Source of the DNA: Arthrobacter sp. B1I2
GTDB lineage: Bacteria > Actinomycetota > Actinomycetes > Actinomycetales > Micrococcaceae
NCBI RefSeq assembly: GCF_030816485.1
Contig: NZ_JAUSYC010000001.1
Span: 3,720,001-3,784,000 of the forward strand
Length of the DNA stretch: 64,000 bases
Direction: 5' to 3'
Both the position numbers and the translations under genes were made by a program. The notes under the pieces were generated by a model that was not told the origin of the DNA, ran no database searches, and saw nothing but the letters and a program-made list of their open reading frames with translations. Shown here one piece after another: positions 52,694 to 62,583 of the stretch (position 1 is its first letter; the number at the start of each line of letters is the position of its first letter).

Positions 52694-55618
52694 CTAGACG
52701 CGCGGCTTCTCGCGCATCTCGAAGGTCTCGATGATGTCACCTTCGGTGATGTCGTTGTACGAGCCAAGGCCGATACCACACTCGAAGTCCGTGCGGACCT
52801 CGGTGGCGTCGTCCTTGAAGCGCTTGAGCGTCTCAACGGTGAGGTTGTCACCGATGATCTTGCCGTCGCGGCTGATCCGTGCCTTGGTGTTACGGCGGAT
52901 AATGCCCGAGCGGACGATCGAGCCGGCGATGTTTCCGAACTTGGAGGAGCGGAAGACTTCGCGGACCTCGGCGGTGCCGAGCTGGACTTCTTCGTATTCC
53001 GGCTTGAGCATGCCCTTGAGCGCCATCTCGATGTCATCGATTGCTGCGTAGATGACGGAGTAGAAGCGCATGTCCACGCCTTCGCGGTCTGCCAGTTCGG
53101 CAACCCGCTCGGCGGGCTTGACGTTGAAGCCGATGATGACGGCGGAGTCGACCGTTGCCAGGTTGACATCGTTCTGGGTGATGGCACCCACACCGCGGTG
53201 GATGACGCGCAGCTGCACGCCTTCGCCGACGTCGATCTTGAGCAGCGCGTCTTCGAGGGCTTCCACGGCACCGGACACGTCACCCTTGAGGATGAGGTTG
53301 AGGGTGTCGATCTTGCCTTCGGCGACGGCCTGGTCGAAGTCTTCCAGGCTGATGCGCTTGCGGCGCTTGGCCAGTGCGGCGTTACGGTCGGCGGCTTCAC
53401 GCTTCTCGGCGATCTGGCGGGCGGTGCGCTCGTCAGCGGTCACGAAGAAGGTGTCACCGGCGCGCGGGACGTTGGACAGACCCAGCACCTGGACGGGACG
53501 GGACGGGCCGGCCTCGGTCAGCGCACTGCCGTCGTCGTCGAACATCGCACGGACGCGGCCGTGGGCCGTGCCTGCCACGATGGTGTCGCCGACGCGCAGG
53601 GTACCGGACTGCACCAGGACGGTGGCAACCGCACCGCGGCCCTTGTCCAGGTTGGCTTCGATCGCAATACCGCGGGCGTCCTTGTTCGGGTTGGCGCGCA
53701 TGTCCAGGGCTGCGTCCGCGGTGAGCAGGACGGCCTCGAGCAGCTCGTCGATGTTGAGGTTCTGGCGGGCAGAGACCTCCACGAACATGGTGTCGCCACC
53801 GTATTCCTCGGGAACCAGGCCGTACTCGGTCAGCTGGCCGCGGACCTTCTCCGGGTTGGCGCCTTCCTTGTCGATCTTGTTCACTGCCACGACGATCGGC
53901 ACGTTGGCCGCCTGGGCGTGGTTGAGGGCTTCAACGGTCTGCGGCATCACGCCGTCGTCCGCTGCGACCACCAGGATGGCGATGTCGGTGACCTTCGCAC
54001 CACGGGCACGCATGGCGGTGAACGCCTCGTGGCCCGGGGTATCGATGAAGGTGATCTTGCGGTCGTCGCCTTCGTGGTTGTGCGTGACCTGGTAGGCACC
54101 GATGTGCTGCGTGATGCCGCCGTGCTCGCCCGCCATGACGTCTGACTTGCGGATGGCATCGAGCAGCCGGGTCTTACCGTGGTCAACGTGACCCATGACG
54201 GTGACAACCGGAGGACGTGCTTCCAGTTCCTCGTCGCCTTCGGCTTCGAGTTCGGCATCAAAGTCGATGTCGAAGCTGGAGAGCAGCTCGCGCTCCTCAT
54301 CCTCCGGAGAAACGACCTGGAGCTTGTAGCCCAGTTCTTCACCCAGCAGCGCGAAGGTTTCCTCATCCAGCGACTGGGTGGCGGTAGCCATTTCACCGAG
54401 GTGGAACAGTACGGTCACCAGTGCGGCGGGGTTCGCCTCGATCTTGTCGGCGAAGTCCGTGATGGACGAGCCACGGCGCAGACGGATGACCGTGTTGCCG
54501 TCGCCGCGGGGTACGCTCACGCCACCCAGCGACGGGGCACTCATCTGCTCAAGTTCCTGGCGCTTGGCGCGCTTGGACTTGCGCTGCTTGCCACGGCCTG
54601 CGCCGCCCTTGCCGAAGGCACCCTGTGTGCCGCCGCGGCCGCGGCCGCCCTTGCCGAAGCCACCGCCGGCGGGAGCTCCGCCGCCTGCACCGGGACCACC
54701 GGTTCCGGGAGCGCCACCCGGGCGTCCCGGGCCACGGCCGCCGGCACCCGGACGTCCAGCACCGGCCGGAGCCGGGCGTTCAGTACGGTTGGGCATCATG
54801 CCGGGAGTAGGACGGGGACCGCCGGGACGCGGTGCACCCGGACGCGGTCCGCCTGCACCTGCTGCGGGACGGGGACCACCGGCACCGGCTGCGGGACGCG
54901 GCCCACCGGGACGCGGTCCACCTGCACCTGCTGCGGGACGGGGACCACCGGGACGGTCGCCGTCGTTGCGGCTGCCACCGGGACGGGGCATGCCCTGCGA
55001 GGTGGCGAAGGGGTTGTTGCCCGGACGGGGAGCGCGCTCTCCGTCGCCGCCACGGCCGCCGCGGGGCATGCCCTGCGAAGTGGCGAACGGGTTGTTGCCC
55101 GGACGGGGACCGCCGGGACGGGGAGCGGACGCACCCGGCGTGGATCCACCCGGACGGGCGGAAGGAGCCGGGGTGTCCGCCTTGGGCGCCGGGCGTGCAC
55201 CGGGCTTAGCACCGGTGGACGGAGCGCCGCTGCTCGGAGCTGTGGCGGCCGCAGGCGCGGCGGCGGGGGCTGCCGGTGCTTCTGCCTGTGCAGGCGCGGC
55301 GGGAGCAGCCGGAGCCGGTGCCTGTGCCTCTGCCTTGGAGGCCGGAGCCTTGGGCGCAGCAGGGCCTGGAGCCGGGGCTGAAGGACGGGAACCTGCTGCC
55401 GGAGCGGGTGCCTTGGGTGCAGCGGCGGGCGCTGCGGCCGGTGCCGCTGACTTGGCAGCGGCGTCGGGGAAGGCGTTGCGCAGTTTACGCACAACGGGGG
55501 CCTCGATGGTTGACGAGGCGGAGCGAACGAATTCGCCCAGTTCCTGCAGTTTTGTCACTGCATCTTTGGAAGTTATACCGAGCTCTTTGGCGAGCTCATG
55601 TACGCGGACCTTGGCCAC
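52694..55618 (-). CDS. infB: Translation initiation factor IF-2
   Basis: A GTPase of 974 residues that brings initiator tRNA to the ribosome. The N-terminal domain is [21 protein letters not shown] long Ala/Pro/Gly/Arg region (about 55-345) contains repeats of [15 protein letters not shown] and [10 protein letters not shown]. The G domain starts near residue 470 with MGHVDHGKT, then [12 protein letters not shown] and [10 protein letters not shown]. The start is GTG at 55618 with AGGAG upstream. A ylxR gene lies upstream on the same strand and a large repeat lies before rbfA. Confidence 0.96.
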   Translation of the reverse strand: MAKVRVHELAKELGITSKDAVTKLQELGEFVRSASSTIEAPVVRKLRNAFPDAAAKSAAPAAAPAAAPKAPAPAAGSRPSAPAPGPAAPKAPASKAEAQAPAPAAPAAPAQAEAPAAPAAAPAAATAPSSGAPSTGAKPGARPAPKADTPAPSARPGGSTPGASAPRPGGPRPGNNPFATSQGMPRGGRGGDGERAPRPGNNPFATSQGMPRPGGSRNDGDRPGGPRPAAGAGGPRPGGPRPAAGAGGPRPAAGAGGPRPGAPRPGGPRPTPGMMPNRTERPAPAGAGRPGAGGRGPGRPGGAPGTGGPGAGGGAPAGGGFGKGGRGRGGTQGAFGKGGAGRGKQRKSKRAKRQELEQMSAPSLGGVSVPRGDGNTVIRLRRGSSITDFADKIEANPAALVTVLFHLGEMATATQSLDEETFALLGEELGYKLQVVSPEDEERELLSSFDIDFDAELEAEGDEELEARPPVVTVMGHVDHGKTRLLDAIRKSDVMAGEHGGITQHIGAYQVTHNHEGDDRKITFIDTPGHEAFTAMRARGAKVTDIAILVVAADDGVMPQTVEALNHAQAANVPIVVAVNKIDKEGANPEKVRGQLTEYGLVPEEYGGDTMFVEVSARQNLNIDELLEAVLLTADAALDMRANPNKDARGIAIEANLDKGRGAVATVLVQSGTLRVGDTIVAGTAHGRVRAMFDDDGSALTEAGPSRPVQVLGLSNVPRAGDTFFVTADERTARQIAEKREAADRNAALAKRRKRISLEDFDQAVAEGKIDTLNLILKGDVSGAVEALEDALLKIDVGEGVQLRVIHRGVGAITQNDVNLATVDSAVIIGFNVKPAERVAELADREGVDMRFYSVIYAAIDDIEMALKGMLKPEYEEVQLGTAEVREVFRSSKFGNIAGSIVRSGIIRRNTKARISRDGKIIGDNLTVETLKRFKDDATEVRTDFECGIGLGSYNDITEGDIIETFEMREKPRV

Positions 55619-55770
55619 ATTTCTCCTGTCTCGGTCCGCACCGAGCCAGGCACGAACCGTCTACTTCTTACTGCGGACCCCAGCCGCTGTTGATGCGAAA
55701 GGGCCCATTGCAGAGCGCAACAAAGTTGTCATCGTTACGCACTCATCGCTGGGAACTCATCGGGTTTCCA

Positions 55771-56118
55771 TCAGATTTCTGACCCGCTTTCAGGTTGGAC
55801 GGTTGGTGTTGCAGCCACCGGGGCGGCGTCAACGTTCGGGCCTGGCGTGATCCAGTGTTCGACGGCGGCGGTTCCGGTTGCGCCCGGAAGGGCACGTCCG
55901 AATGCTCGCCGCTTGATCGCCAGAGCCAGGCACGATTCGCTGGGGTGCAGCCATGCACCCCGGCCAGCCATCCGGCGTCGTTCATCCACCAGGACAGCGG
56001 TTGACCCGCTGCCTTCGGCGACGAGCCGGAGCAACTGCGACCGCGGGCCCTTCTTCCGGCACCCGATGCAGGTACGTTCAGGCTGATTTCCGGTGGAAAG
56101 CACTTCTGCCACGGTCAT
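55771..56118 (-). CDS. YlxR (DUF448, RnpM-like) family RNA-binding protein
   Basis: A 115-residue protein with the YlxR core PERTCIGCRKKGPRSQLLRLV and GRGAWLHPSESCLALAIKRRAFGRAL, quoted as regions at about residues 14-34 and 52-77. YlxR is encoded between nusA and infB in most bacteria and binds nucleic acid; a homologue modulates RNase P in Bacillus. The C-terminal 35 residues are variable. The ATG at 56118 is chosen because earlier in-frame residues lie in the nusA-ylxR gap and are cysteine-rich without family likeness. Confidence 0.88.
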   Translation of the reverse strand: MTVAEVLSTGNQPERTCIGCRKKGPRSQLLRLVAEGSGSTAVLVDERRRMAGRGAWLHPSESCLALAIKRRAFGRALPGATGTAAVEHWITPGPNVDAAPVAATPTVQPESGSEI

Positions 56119-56230
56119 CGTCCTGACGTTCTTCTGCTGGCCGCAGGTTTTACCGCTTCCGCAACTACGGAAACAAGCACACCCAAGGCACACGGCTACC
56201 GGCCGTTAGGCGCGGTCTTGTCTATTCTAG

Positions 56231-56286
56231 CCCCTTTCGGGCTGTTCTGCCCGAAAGGGGGTGGCTGCCGCGTTGCGCCAGCCACC
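56231..56286 (-). terminator. Two tandem hairpins between nusA and ylxR
   Basis: CCCCTTTCGGGC, a 6-base loop and GCCCGAAAGGGG form a perfect 12-bp hairpin (56231-56260). Adjacent, GTGGCTG (56261-56267) pairs with CAGCCAC (56279-56285). They lie after the nusA stop and may attenuate read-through into ylxR-infB. The first hairpin is followed by TAGAATAGAC on the minus strand. Confidence 0.7.
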
Positions 56287-56298
56287 CTTGCCGGGACG

Positions 56299-57279
56299 TT
56301 ACTTGTCGCGGGCAACCGCAGCGTCGGAGACGATGTCAATCCGCCAGCCGGTCAGCTTCGCCGCCAGGCGGGCGTTCTGGCCCTCCTTGCCGATGGCCAG
56401 CGACAGCTGGTAGTCGGGAACGACGACCCGGGCCGAACGCGTGGCTTCGTCCGTGATGGTGACCGAATTCACGCGCGACGGCGAGAGGGCGCTGGCGATG
56501 AAGGTGGCCGGGTTCTCGCTGAAGTCCACGATGTCGATCTTTTCATCGTTCAACTCGGTCATGACTGCGCGGACGCGTGAGCCCATCTCGCCGATGCAGG
56601 CACCCTTGGCGTTGATCCCGGGGGTGTTCGCCTTGACGGCGATCTTGGTGCGGTGGCCTGCCTCCCGGGCCAATGCCACGATCTCCACGGAGTGGTCGGC
56701 GATTTCTGGCACTTCGAGTTCGAAGAGCTTGCGGACCAGGCCCGGGTGTGACCGGGACAGGGTGACCGATGGCCCCTTGGTGCCGCGGTGCACGTCGATG
56801 ACCAGGGCGCGCAGGCGGTTGCCGTGGACGTACTTCTCACCGGGAACCTGCTCGGGCGGCGGTAGGAGGGCCTCGACCGAGCCGAGGTTGACCTGGACCA
56901 TGTGCGGGTTGTTGCCCTGCTGGATGGTGCCGGACACCAGCTCGCCTTCGCGGCCCTTGAATTCGCCCAGGACGTTGTCGTCCTCAACGTCGCGGAGCCG
57001 CTGCAGGATGATCTGGCGCGCAGTGCTGGCGGCAATCCGGCCGAACCCTTCGGGGGTGTGCTCGAATTCACCGATGGGTGCGCCGTCGTCGTCAATCTCC
57101 ACGGCCCAGATGGTGACGTGGCCGCTCTTGCGGTCCAGCTCTGCGCGCGCTTTCTCGAAGGCGCCGGGTGACTTGTGGTACGCCACCAGGAGCGCCTGCT
57201 CGATGGTGGGGATCAGGAGGTCCAGCGGGATTTCACGCTCACGCTCCAAAAGTCTCAGTGCGCTCATGTCAATATCCAT
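56299..57279 (-). CDS. nusA: Transcription termination/antitermination protein NusA
   Basis: NusA binds RNA polymerase and nascent RNA and affects pausing and termination. The 326-residue protein has the N-terminal polymerase-binding domain (to about 110), an S1 domain with [17 protein letters not shown], and KH1-KH2 with [19 protein letters not shown] and [21 protein letters not shown], each as a region near 215-235 and 285-305. It lacks the C-terminal acidic repeats of proteobacterial NusA, as usual for actinobacteria. GAGGAGG precedes the ATG, which overlaps the rimP stop by one base (TGATG). Confidence 0.95.
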   Translation of the reverse strand: MDIDMSALRLLEREREIPLDLLIPTIEQALLVAYHKSPGAFEKARAELDRKSGHVTIWAVEIDDDGAPIGEFEHTPEGFGRIAASTARQIILQRLRDVEDDNVLGEFKGREGELVSGTIQQGNNPHMVQVNLGSVEALLPPPEQVPGEKYVHGNRLRALVIDVHRGTKGPSVTLSRSHPGLVRKLFELEVPEIADHSVEIVALAREAGHRTKIAVKANTPGINAKGACIGEMGSRVRAVMTELNDEKIDIVDFSENPATFIASALSPSRVNSVTITDEATRSARVVVPDYQLSLAIGKEGQNARLAAKLTGWRIDIVSDAAVARDK

Positions 57280-57890
57280 CAGGCCTCCTCAGAAGGTCCA
57301 TTGTGTTCAGGTTCCAGACCGTCCTCGGGGAGGTGGCTGAATTCGATCTCGACTTTTCCGTTGCGGATCCTGTCGAAAGGAAGTTTTACTGGGTCGCCCT
57401 GCCGGGGCTTCATGCCCTTCTTGACGGCGACCTCGGGTACGAGGGTCACTCCCCCGTCGTCCACGGACTGGACACGTCCGGTGACGTTTTCGCCCTGGAT
57501 CACGTTGACCTTGACCATCCGGCCCCGGGCGCGGTGCCAGTGCCGGGGCTCCGTCAGTGGACGGCCGACGCCGGGCGAGGACACTTCGAGGTCGTACGGA
57601 CGGCCGTCGTCGTTGGGATCGTTGTCCAGCACATCCGAGAGCACCCTGGAAATGTCCGCAATGACGTCCAGGCTGACTCCGCCGCTTTCCTCCTGCGGCA
57701 GGTCCACCACAACGTGGACCACGCGGTGCGAGCCGGGAATGATGGCCACGTCCTCAAGGTACAGGCGGTTGGCCTGGACGGCGGGTTCCAGGAGGGCCCT
57801 GAGCCGGGCGGCTTCGGGGTTATGGGCCGGCGCAGATCCGCTTCCCGTGCCGGTGTGGTCTGGTGAAGCCGTGGCTTCTGCATTACTCAC
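57279..57890 (-). CDS. rimP: Ribosome maturation factor RimP
   Basis: RimP acts in 30S subunit maturation. The 203-residue protein has a variable N-terminus (about 1-25), then the alpha/beta domain with [21 protein letters not shown] and the conserved [14 protein letters not shown], and a C-terminal Sm-like barrel (about 110-175). The start codon is GTG at 57890. It overlaps the nusA start by one base and is the first gene of the rimP-nusA-ylxR-infB-rbfA block. It is divergent from the DUF4439 gene. Confidence 0.93.
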   Translation of the reverse strand: MSNAEATASPDHTGTGSGSAPAHNPEAARLRALLEPAVQANRLYLEDVAIIPGSHRVVHVVVDLPQEESGGVSLDVIADISRVLSDVLDNDPNDDGRPYDLEVSSPGVGRPLTEPRHWHRARGRMVKVNVIQGENVTGRVQSVDDGGVTLVPEVAVKKGMKPRQGDPVKLPFDRIRNGKVEIEFSHLPEDGLEPEHNGPSEEA

Positions 57891-57979
57891 GATGCCGGCC
57901 GCCCTCCCTATAGATGATGTGGTGTTTACTAGCGTAGCTATTTTACCGGCCCAGTGGTGCACCCTGGTTCCCCCTCCGC

Positions 57980-59116
57980 GTGACACCATGGTCTGTTGTG
58001 AAAGACCGCCGCCAGGACATCAGCCCCCGCATGCGCCCGTTCCGTTTTGCCGTCCTGGCCCTTGCTGCGCTGGTTGTCCTGAGCCTCGGTTTCGCCCTGA
58101 ATCCCGCGGAAAGGCCCGCCCCGGCCGAGCCTCCTTTCACGGAGCGGGCAAGGGCGGCAGCGTTCAGCGACGCAATGGACCTGCGGACTGCCGGGATGGA
58201 GCTCGCCGCCGCCGGCGCGGCGGATTCGGCCGTGCTGGACCCCGTTGTGACCTTGCTGACCATCCAGGCCCGGGCACTGCTGTCCCCTGCAACCGGGCGC
58301 GCGCCGGAGTCCGCGCCGGCCTCGCCGCCGGCATCTTCCACCCCCGGTCTTTACGGCACCGCGCAGCTCATTCAGGCCTTGGCAAACAGTGGGGCCGCCC
58401 GCGTCAAGGATGCTGAAACGGCCGACGGCGGCATGGCCCGGCTTCTCGCGGGCGCCGGCACCGCCCAACTCCTCGCGGCGGGGCGCCTTGCCGCCGCAAC
58501 AGGCGTGCCCGCGCCGCAGGAACCGGCTGGACCGGACGCGAAGGGTTCCGGGGCCGCAGCAACTGCTTCTCCATGCCCTTCGCCCTCCGCTTCGGCGGCC
58601 GCCCAAGAGGCCGGCGGACCCCGCACTCCTGCGGGGATGCGCCAGGCACTGGCCGCGGCCGTCACCGCGGAGGACCAGGCCGTGTACGGCTACCAGGCGG
58701 CACTCCCCCGCCTGGCTCCAGCGGAGGCGGGGACGGCGTCGGAATTCCTGGACAGGCACAAGGAACTGGCCACAGAGGCGGAGGAACGCCTCCGCCTCGC
58801 CTGCGGAGCGTCCGTGCCGCAGGCGCCGGGCTATGTCCTCGACGCAGGCTTCCTGGCTGGACCGGCGGCAGGTTTGGGCAACCTTGAGGCGGCGACACTG
58901 GCGTCCTACGGTGACGTGGTGGCGGTATCCCAGGGCCAGGACCGGAGGTGGGCCCTGTCAGCCCTGCGGGCTGCCGCCGGCCGGGCCTTGCGGTGGGGTG
59001 CAGACCCGGGCCCTGTTCCAGGCCTTTCCCTGGATACCGGCCAGCTGCCTGCCCTTCCTGCGGGCGACGGCATTCCTGCTGGTACGACTCCGGCGGCGTC
59101 CGCGGCCGGGTCCTGA
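57980..59116 (+). CDS. Membrane-anchored protein with DUF4439 (ferritin-like) domain
   Basis: A 378-residue protein with one N-terminal hydrophobic helix (about 22-43, RFAVLALAALVVLSLGFAL), a long Ala/Pro-rich middle, and a C-terminal domain (about 215-345) of helices with QALAAAVTAEDQAVYGYQAAL and FLDRHKELATEAEERLRL, typical of DUF4439. This domain is ferritin-like in fold and has no proven enzyme activity. The start is uncertain: GTG at 57980 or 57998, or ATG at 58031. The domain is probably outside the membrane. It is divergent from rimP. Confidence 0.8.
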   Translation: MTPWSVVKDRRQDISPRMRPFRFAVLALAALVVLSLGFALNPAERPAPAEPPFTERARAAAFSDAMDLRTAGMELAAAGAADSAVLDPVVTLLTIQARALLSPATGRAPESAPASPPASSTPGLYGTAQLIQALANSGAARVKDAETADGGMARLLAGAGTAQLLAAGRLAAATGVPAPQEPAGPDAKGSGAAATASPCPSPSASAAAQEAGGPRTPAGMRQALAAAVTAEDQAVYGYQAALPRLAPAEAGTASEFLDRHKELATEAEERLRLACGASVPQAPGYVLDAGFLAGPAAGLGNLEAATLASYGDVVAVSQGQDRRWALSALRAAAGRALRWGADPGPVPGLSLDTGQLPALPAGDGIPAGTTPAASAAGS

Positions 59117-59219
59117 CAGCCCGTTCGTCGTCGGCGGCTCTGCCCGCCCTGATCCCTGCCCGCAAAAGTAAGCCGCCCGGAGGCTGGCACCGGGCAGGCA
59201 GGAATGGTTTGCTGAAGGG

Positions 59220-59987
59220 ATGAACGCGGACGAACCGGGAGACTCCCCGGGCGCCAGTACGGCCGGCCCCGGGCTGAACAGGCACCTGGAGACCGAACCA
59301 CACGGCAACGACATCGCGCACCGGCTGAACTGGCTCCGCGCCGGCGTCCTGGGGGCCAACGACGGCATCGTCTCCGTGGCCGCGCTCGTGGTGGGCGTGG
59401 CCGGAGCCACTGCCGAGCCCGGCCCCATCCTTGCGGCAGGTGCAGCCGGGATGGTGGGCGGCGCGGTATCGATGGCGTTGGGTGAATATGTGTCCGTCAG
59501 CAGCCAAAGCGACAGCCAGCGGGCCCTGATCGAGAAGGAACGCCGCGAGCTGGCGGAGGAACCGGAAGAGGAACTGGCCGAACTGACCGCCATCTACCAG
59601 GCCAAGGGCCTCAGCCCTGAAACAGCCGCCAAAGTGGCCCAGGAGCTTACGGCCCACGATGTCCTGGCCGCGCACCTGTCCGCCGAACTCAACATCGATG
59701 AGGCGGACATCGTCAGCCCCTGGCACGCCGCTTTCGCCTCCGCCATCGCCTTCACCGTCGGAGCCATCCTGCCGATGCTTGCCATCCTGCTTCCGCCGCC
59801 GGAGATCCGCGTGCCGCTGACCTTCTTTTCAGTCCTGGTGGCCCTGGCCCTGACAGGCGCCCTTGGTGCATGGATCGGCGGCGGCTCAAAAACCCGGGCG
59901 GCAGTCCGCGTTGTGGTGGGCGGCGCCCTGGCACTCGCGGCAACCTTCACCATCGGCAATCTGTTGGGAGCCTCCGGTGTGGTCTGA
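59220..59987 (+). CDS. VIT1/CCC1 family (iron or manganese) membrane transporter
   Basis: A 255-residue protein with the VIT family layout: five hydrophobic helices, and GVLGANDGIVSVAALVVGVAGA at the first helix, then GGAVSMALGEYVSVSSQSDSQ and an acidic helical cytoplasmic region (KERRELAEEPEEELAELT), which in the family binds metal, then HAAFASAIAFTVGAILPM. Family members move ferrous iron or manganese out of the cytoplasm. The direction and metal are inferred. Its 3' end overlaps a phosphotransferase gene by 11 bases. Confidence 0.9.
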   Translation: MNADEPGDSPGASTAGPGLNRHLETEPHGNDIAHRLNWLRAGVLGANDGIVSVAALVVGVAGATAEPGPILAAGAAGMVGGAVSMALGEYVSVSSQSDSQRALIEKERRELAEEPEEELAELTAIYQAKGLSPETAAKVAQELTAHDVLAAHLSAELNIDEADIVSPWHAAFASAIAFTVGAILPMLAILLPPPEIRVPLTFFSVLVALALTGALGAWIGGGSKTRAAVRVVVGGALALAATFTIGNLLGASGVV

Positions 59988-61059
59988 GCCCGTGCTGCCT
60001 GGCACTGTGTCGCCTGGGGCCATGGCGCCTGCCCCTGCAGTGGCAGTGTCCATCCCTCCGGACCTTTCGGCCCGCTACGCCCGCAGCCGCGAGGGACGGG
60101 CCTGGCTGGACAGCCTTCCGGGCCTGCTGGAGGACCGCCTGGAGCAGTGGCGGCTCGAGGTTGACCTGGCGCCCGGGAGCCTGCCTTGGAACGGCCACGG
60201 CGGTGTGGTGGTCCCGGTGCGGCGGGAAGATAGCTCGCCCGCAGCCCTCAAAATCGCTTTTCCCCACGATGAGGCCAAGGTGGAACGGCATGCGCTGGCT
60301 CTGTGGGGCGGCCGTGGTGCCGTTGCAATGCTGGCCTCAGACGCGGAATCGTGCGCCATGCTCCTGGAACGCCTCGACGCCGGCCGGTCGCTGGCTGACC
60401 TGGACATGGAGGACGCAGCGCAGGTGTGGGGCGGGTTGGTGCGGCAACTGGGCCTTGCCCCGGACCACCGCGCCGAGTGGCAGGAGTTCGGCCACATCGC
60501 GGCCCGGGCCGAACAATGGAGCGATGACCTGCCTGCTGACTGGGAGCAGCTGGGCCGGCCGTTCCCCCGGTGGTTGTTGGAGGCAGCCCTTGAGGTGTGC
60601 CAGACGCGCGGCGCCGTGGGACGCCGGTCCGCGCATGACCTGCTGGTCCACACGGACCTGCATTTCCTGAACATCCTGGCGCGGCCGGGAAGAGCGGCAG
60701 CAGGGAAACCGCCAGCACCTGCCAGCTATGCAGCGATCGACCCGCAGCCGATGATCGGCGAGCCCGAGTTCGCCGTGGCGCCGCTGCTGTGGAACCGGCT
60801 CGGGGAGCTGCCGGCGGCCCAGGCGGGACAAGGGCTGCTCAGGCGCTGCCACGACTTCAGCACCGCCGCCGGCCTGGACCCCGACGTCGCCCGCCAATGG
60901 GGCATCGCCAGGGAAGTGGACAATGCGCTGTGGTACGCCGCGCGGGGCCACCTGGGTAATCTGTCGCGGTCGCTCTGGGTTGCCAGCACCCTGGCCGGGA
61001 ACACCGTGGACGGCCTGCCGCATCCGCATGCCCTGCCGGAACCCGGACAGGGCGGCTAG
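59977..61059 (+). CDS. Aminoglycoside/hydroxyurea phosphotransferase-like protein (APH(6) type)
   Basis: A 360-residue kinase-fold protein. The catalytic motif is LLVHTDLHFLNIL, and the metal-binding aspartate lies in YAAIDPQPMIGEPEFAVAPLL, both typical of streptomycin 6-kinase (APH(6)) relatives, as are PAALKIAFPHDEAKVERHAL at the ATP site. The start is GTG at 59977 because GGGAG lies 6 bases before it and it overlaps the VIT gene by 11 bases; ATG at 60022 is the alternative. Homology suggests phosphoryl transfer to a small molecule. Streptomycin resistance would need testing. Confidence 0.85.
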   Translation: MWSEPVLPGTVSPGAMAPAPAVAVSIPPDLSARYARSREGRAWLDSLPGLLEDRLEQWRLEVDLAPGSLPWNGHGGVVVPVRREDSSPAALKIAFPHDEAKVERHALALWGGRGAVAMLASDAESCAMLLERLDAGRSLADLDMEDAAQVWGGLVRQLGLAPDHRAEWQEFGHIAARAEQWSDDLPADWEQLGRPFPRWLLEAALEVCQTRGAVGRRSAHDLLVHTDLHFLNILARPGRAAAGKPPAPASYAAIDPQPMIGEPEFAVAPLLWNRLGELPAAQAGQGLLRRCHDFSTAAGLDPDVARQWGIAREVDNALWYAARGHLGNLSRSLWVASTLAGNTVDGLPHPHALPEPGQGG

Positions 61060-61136
61060 GCCCGGGCAGCGCGGTTCCGGCCAGGCAACAGAAGTGACGG
61101 CGATCAACCGGCGCGAAACGGTCAGGCGCGGCAGCG

Positions 61137-62528
61137 TCAGGAGTTCCGCACCGCCGCCAGGGCTGACCGGACCGCGTCCACTGCCGTCGCCACGTCCTCC
61201 CCGGCCGTATGCCAGTTACTTACCGAAACCCGGAGGATCTCGCGGTCCTGCCAATGCGAACCGGACATCCAGACTCTCCCCTCCTCGATGATGCGGGCCG
61301 TGACGGCGCGCGTGGTGTCGTCGTCGCCGAAAGCCAGGCACACCTGGGTGTAGGCGACGTCGTTGAGTACCTCCACGCCGTCCAGGCCTGCCATGCCTTC
61401 GGCAATTGCGGCGGCCGCTGCCGCCAGTCCGCCCACCTGTGCTGCCACCCCCTCGCGGCCAAGGCTTTTCAGGGCCGCCCATACCGGAACCCCCCGGGCC
61501 CTGCGGGACAGCTCCGGGACTTTCTCGAAGGGGTCGCCCGGGCCTTCCGCGTCATGTACCAGGTAGCTGGCGTGCAGGCCCATCGCTGCCCGCAGTGCCG
61601 ACGGGTCCCGGACAATGGCGATGCCGCAGTCGTAGGGCACATTCAGGGTTTTGTGGGCATCCGTGCCCCACGAGTCCGCGTCCTCGTAGCCCCGGGTGAG
61701 GTGCTGCAGGTCAGGCACGGCGGCGGCCCACAGCCCGAAGGCGCCGTCAATATGCACCCACGCGCCGTGCTTGCGCGCGACGGCGATGGCTTCGGCAAAG
61801 GGGTCGAAGGCGCCGGAGTGCAGGTTGCCCGCCTGGAGGCATACCAGGGCGGGCCCGGTGCCGGCGGCAAGGGCGGCGTCCAATGCGGCGGGGAGCAGAC
61901 GGCCCTGCCCGTCGGCGTCGACCTGAGTTGGCTTCCCCAGGCCCACGTAGCGCAGGGCAAGGTCCACCGTGTCGTGCCGTTCACGCCCCACGAAGCAGCG
62001 GATCCGGGGCGCACCGAAGAGTCCGTCCCGGTCCAGGTCCCAGCCTGCGTCGGCCAGCAACCGCCAGCGGGCGGCGGCCATGCCGGTGAAGTTGGCCATG
62101 GTTGCGCCGGTGACAAATCCGACGTCGGCCGTGGAAGGCAGGCCCAGCAGCTCCAGCACCCACTGCCCGGCGGCTTCCTCGATGGCCGCGGTGGCCGGGG
62201 TTGCGTACCGGAGACAGGCGTTCTGGTCCCAGGCGCTGACCAGCCAGTCCGAGGCCAGGGCCGCAGGCAGGGTGCCGCCAATAACCCACCCGAAGAACCG
62301 GCCCGAGGGCATGGCCATGAGCCCGGGCTCGGCCGCGTTGGCCAGGAAGTCGATCACATCGGCGGCCGGCATGCCCTCTTCCGGCAGCGGCCCGCCGAAG
62401 ACTGCGGTGAGCTCGGTGGCGTGCCCGCTCGGTCCCACCCGGCGGTGGGGAAGGCTGGCCAGCCAGGCCTGCGAATGCCCTGCTGCGGCCGCCAATGCCG
62501 CGGCATACTCGTCGTCGCCGTGTGCCAT
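61137..62528 (-). CDS. Pyridoxal-dependent decarboxylase (group II, DDC/TDC family)
   Basis: A 463-residue PLP enzyme of the aromatic and glutamate decarboxylase group. The motif GFVTGATMANFTGMAAARW, WVHIDGAFGLWAA (PLP aspartate) and the lysine in SWGTDAHKTLNVPYDCG are intact. The C-terminal part has YTQVCLAF and the usual arginine in REILRVSVSNW. The substrate amino acid cannot be named. A TAGCAT hexamer lies 6 bases before the ATG. It is convergent with the APH-like gene and is followed upstream by a TSUP transporter on the same strand. Confidence 0.9.
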   Translation of the reverse strand: MAHGDDEYAAALAAAAGHSQAWLASLPHRRVGPSGHATELTAVFGGPLPEEGMPAADVIDFLANAAEPGLMAMPSGRFFGWVIGGTLPAALASDWLVSAWDQNACLRYATPATAAIEEAAGQWVLELLGLPSTADVGFVTGATMANFTGMAAARWRLLADAGWDLDRDGLFGAPRIRCFVGRERHDTVDLALRYVGLGKPTQVDADGQGRLLPAALDAALAAGTGPALVCLQAGNLHSGAFDPFAEAIAVARKHGAWVHIDGAFGLWAAAVPDLQHLTRGYEDADSWGTDAHKTLNVPYDCGIAIVRDPSALRAAMGLHASYLVHDAEGPGDPFEKVPELSRRARGVPVWAALKSLGREGVAAQVGGLAAAAAAIAEGMAGLDGVEVLNDVAYTQVCLAFGDDDTTRAVTARIIEEGRVWMSGSHWQDREILRVSVSNWHTAGEDVATAVDAVRSALAAVRNS

Positions 62529-62534
62529 ACCTGC

Positions 62535-62540
62535 ATGCTA
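62535..62540 (-). promoter_or_regulatory. Putative -10 element of the leaderless decarboxylase promoter
   Basis: TAGCAT on the minus strand lies 6 bases before the decarboxylase ATG. The AGGT in between is too close to act as a ribosome binding site. Confidence 0.5.
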
Positions 62541-62583
62541 CGCCGGGCTGGACCGCGCCACGAGGACCAGTTTCCTGGATGGA

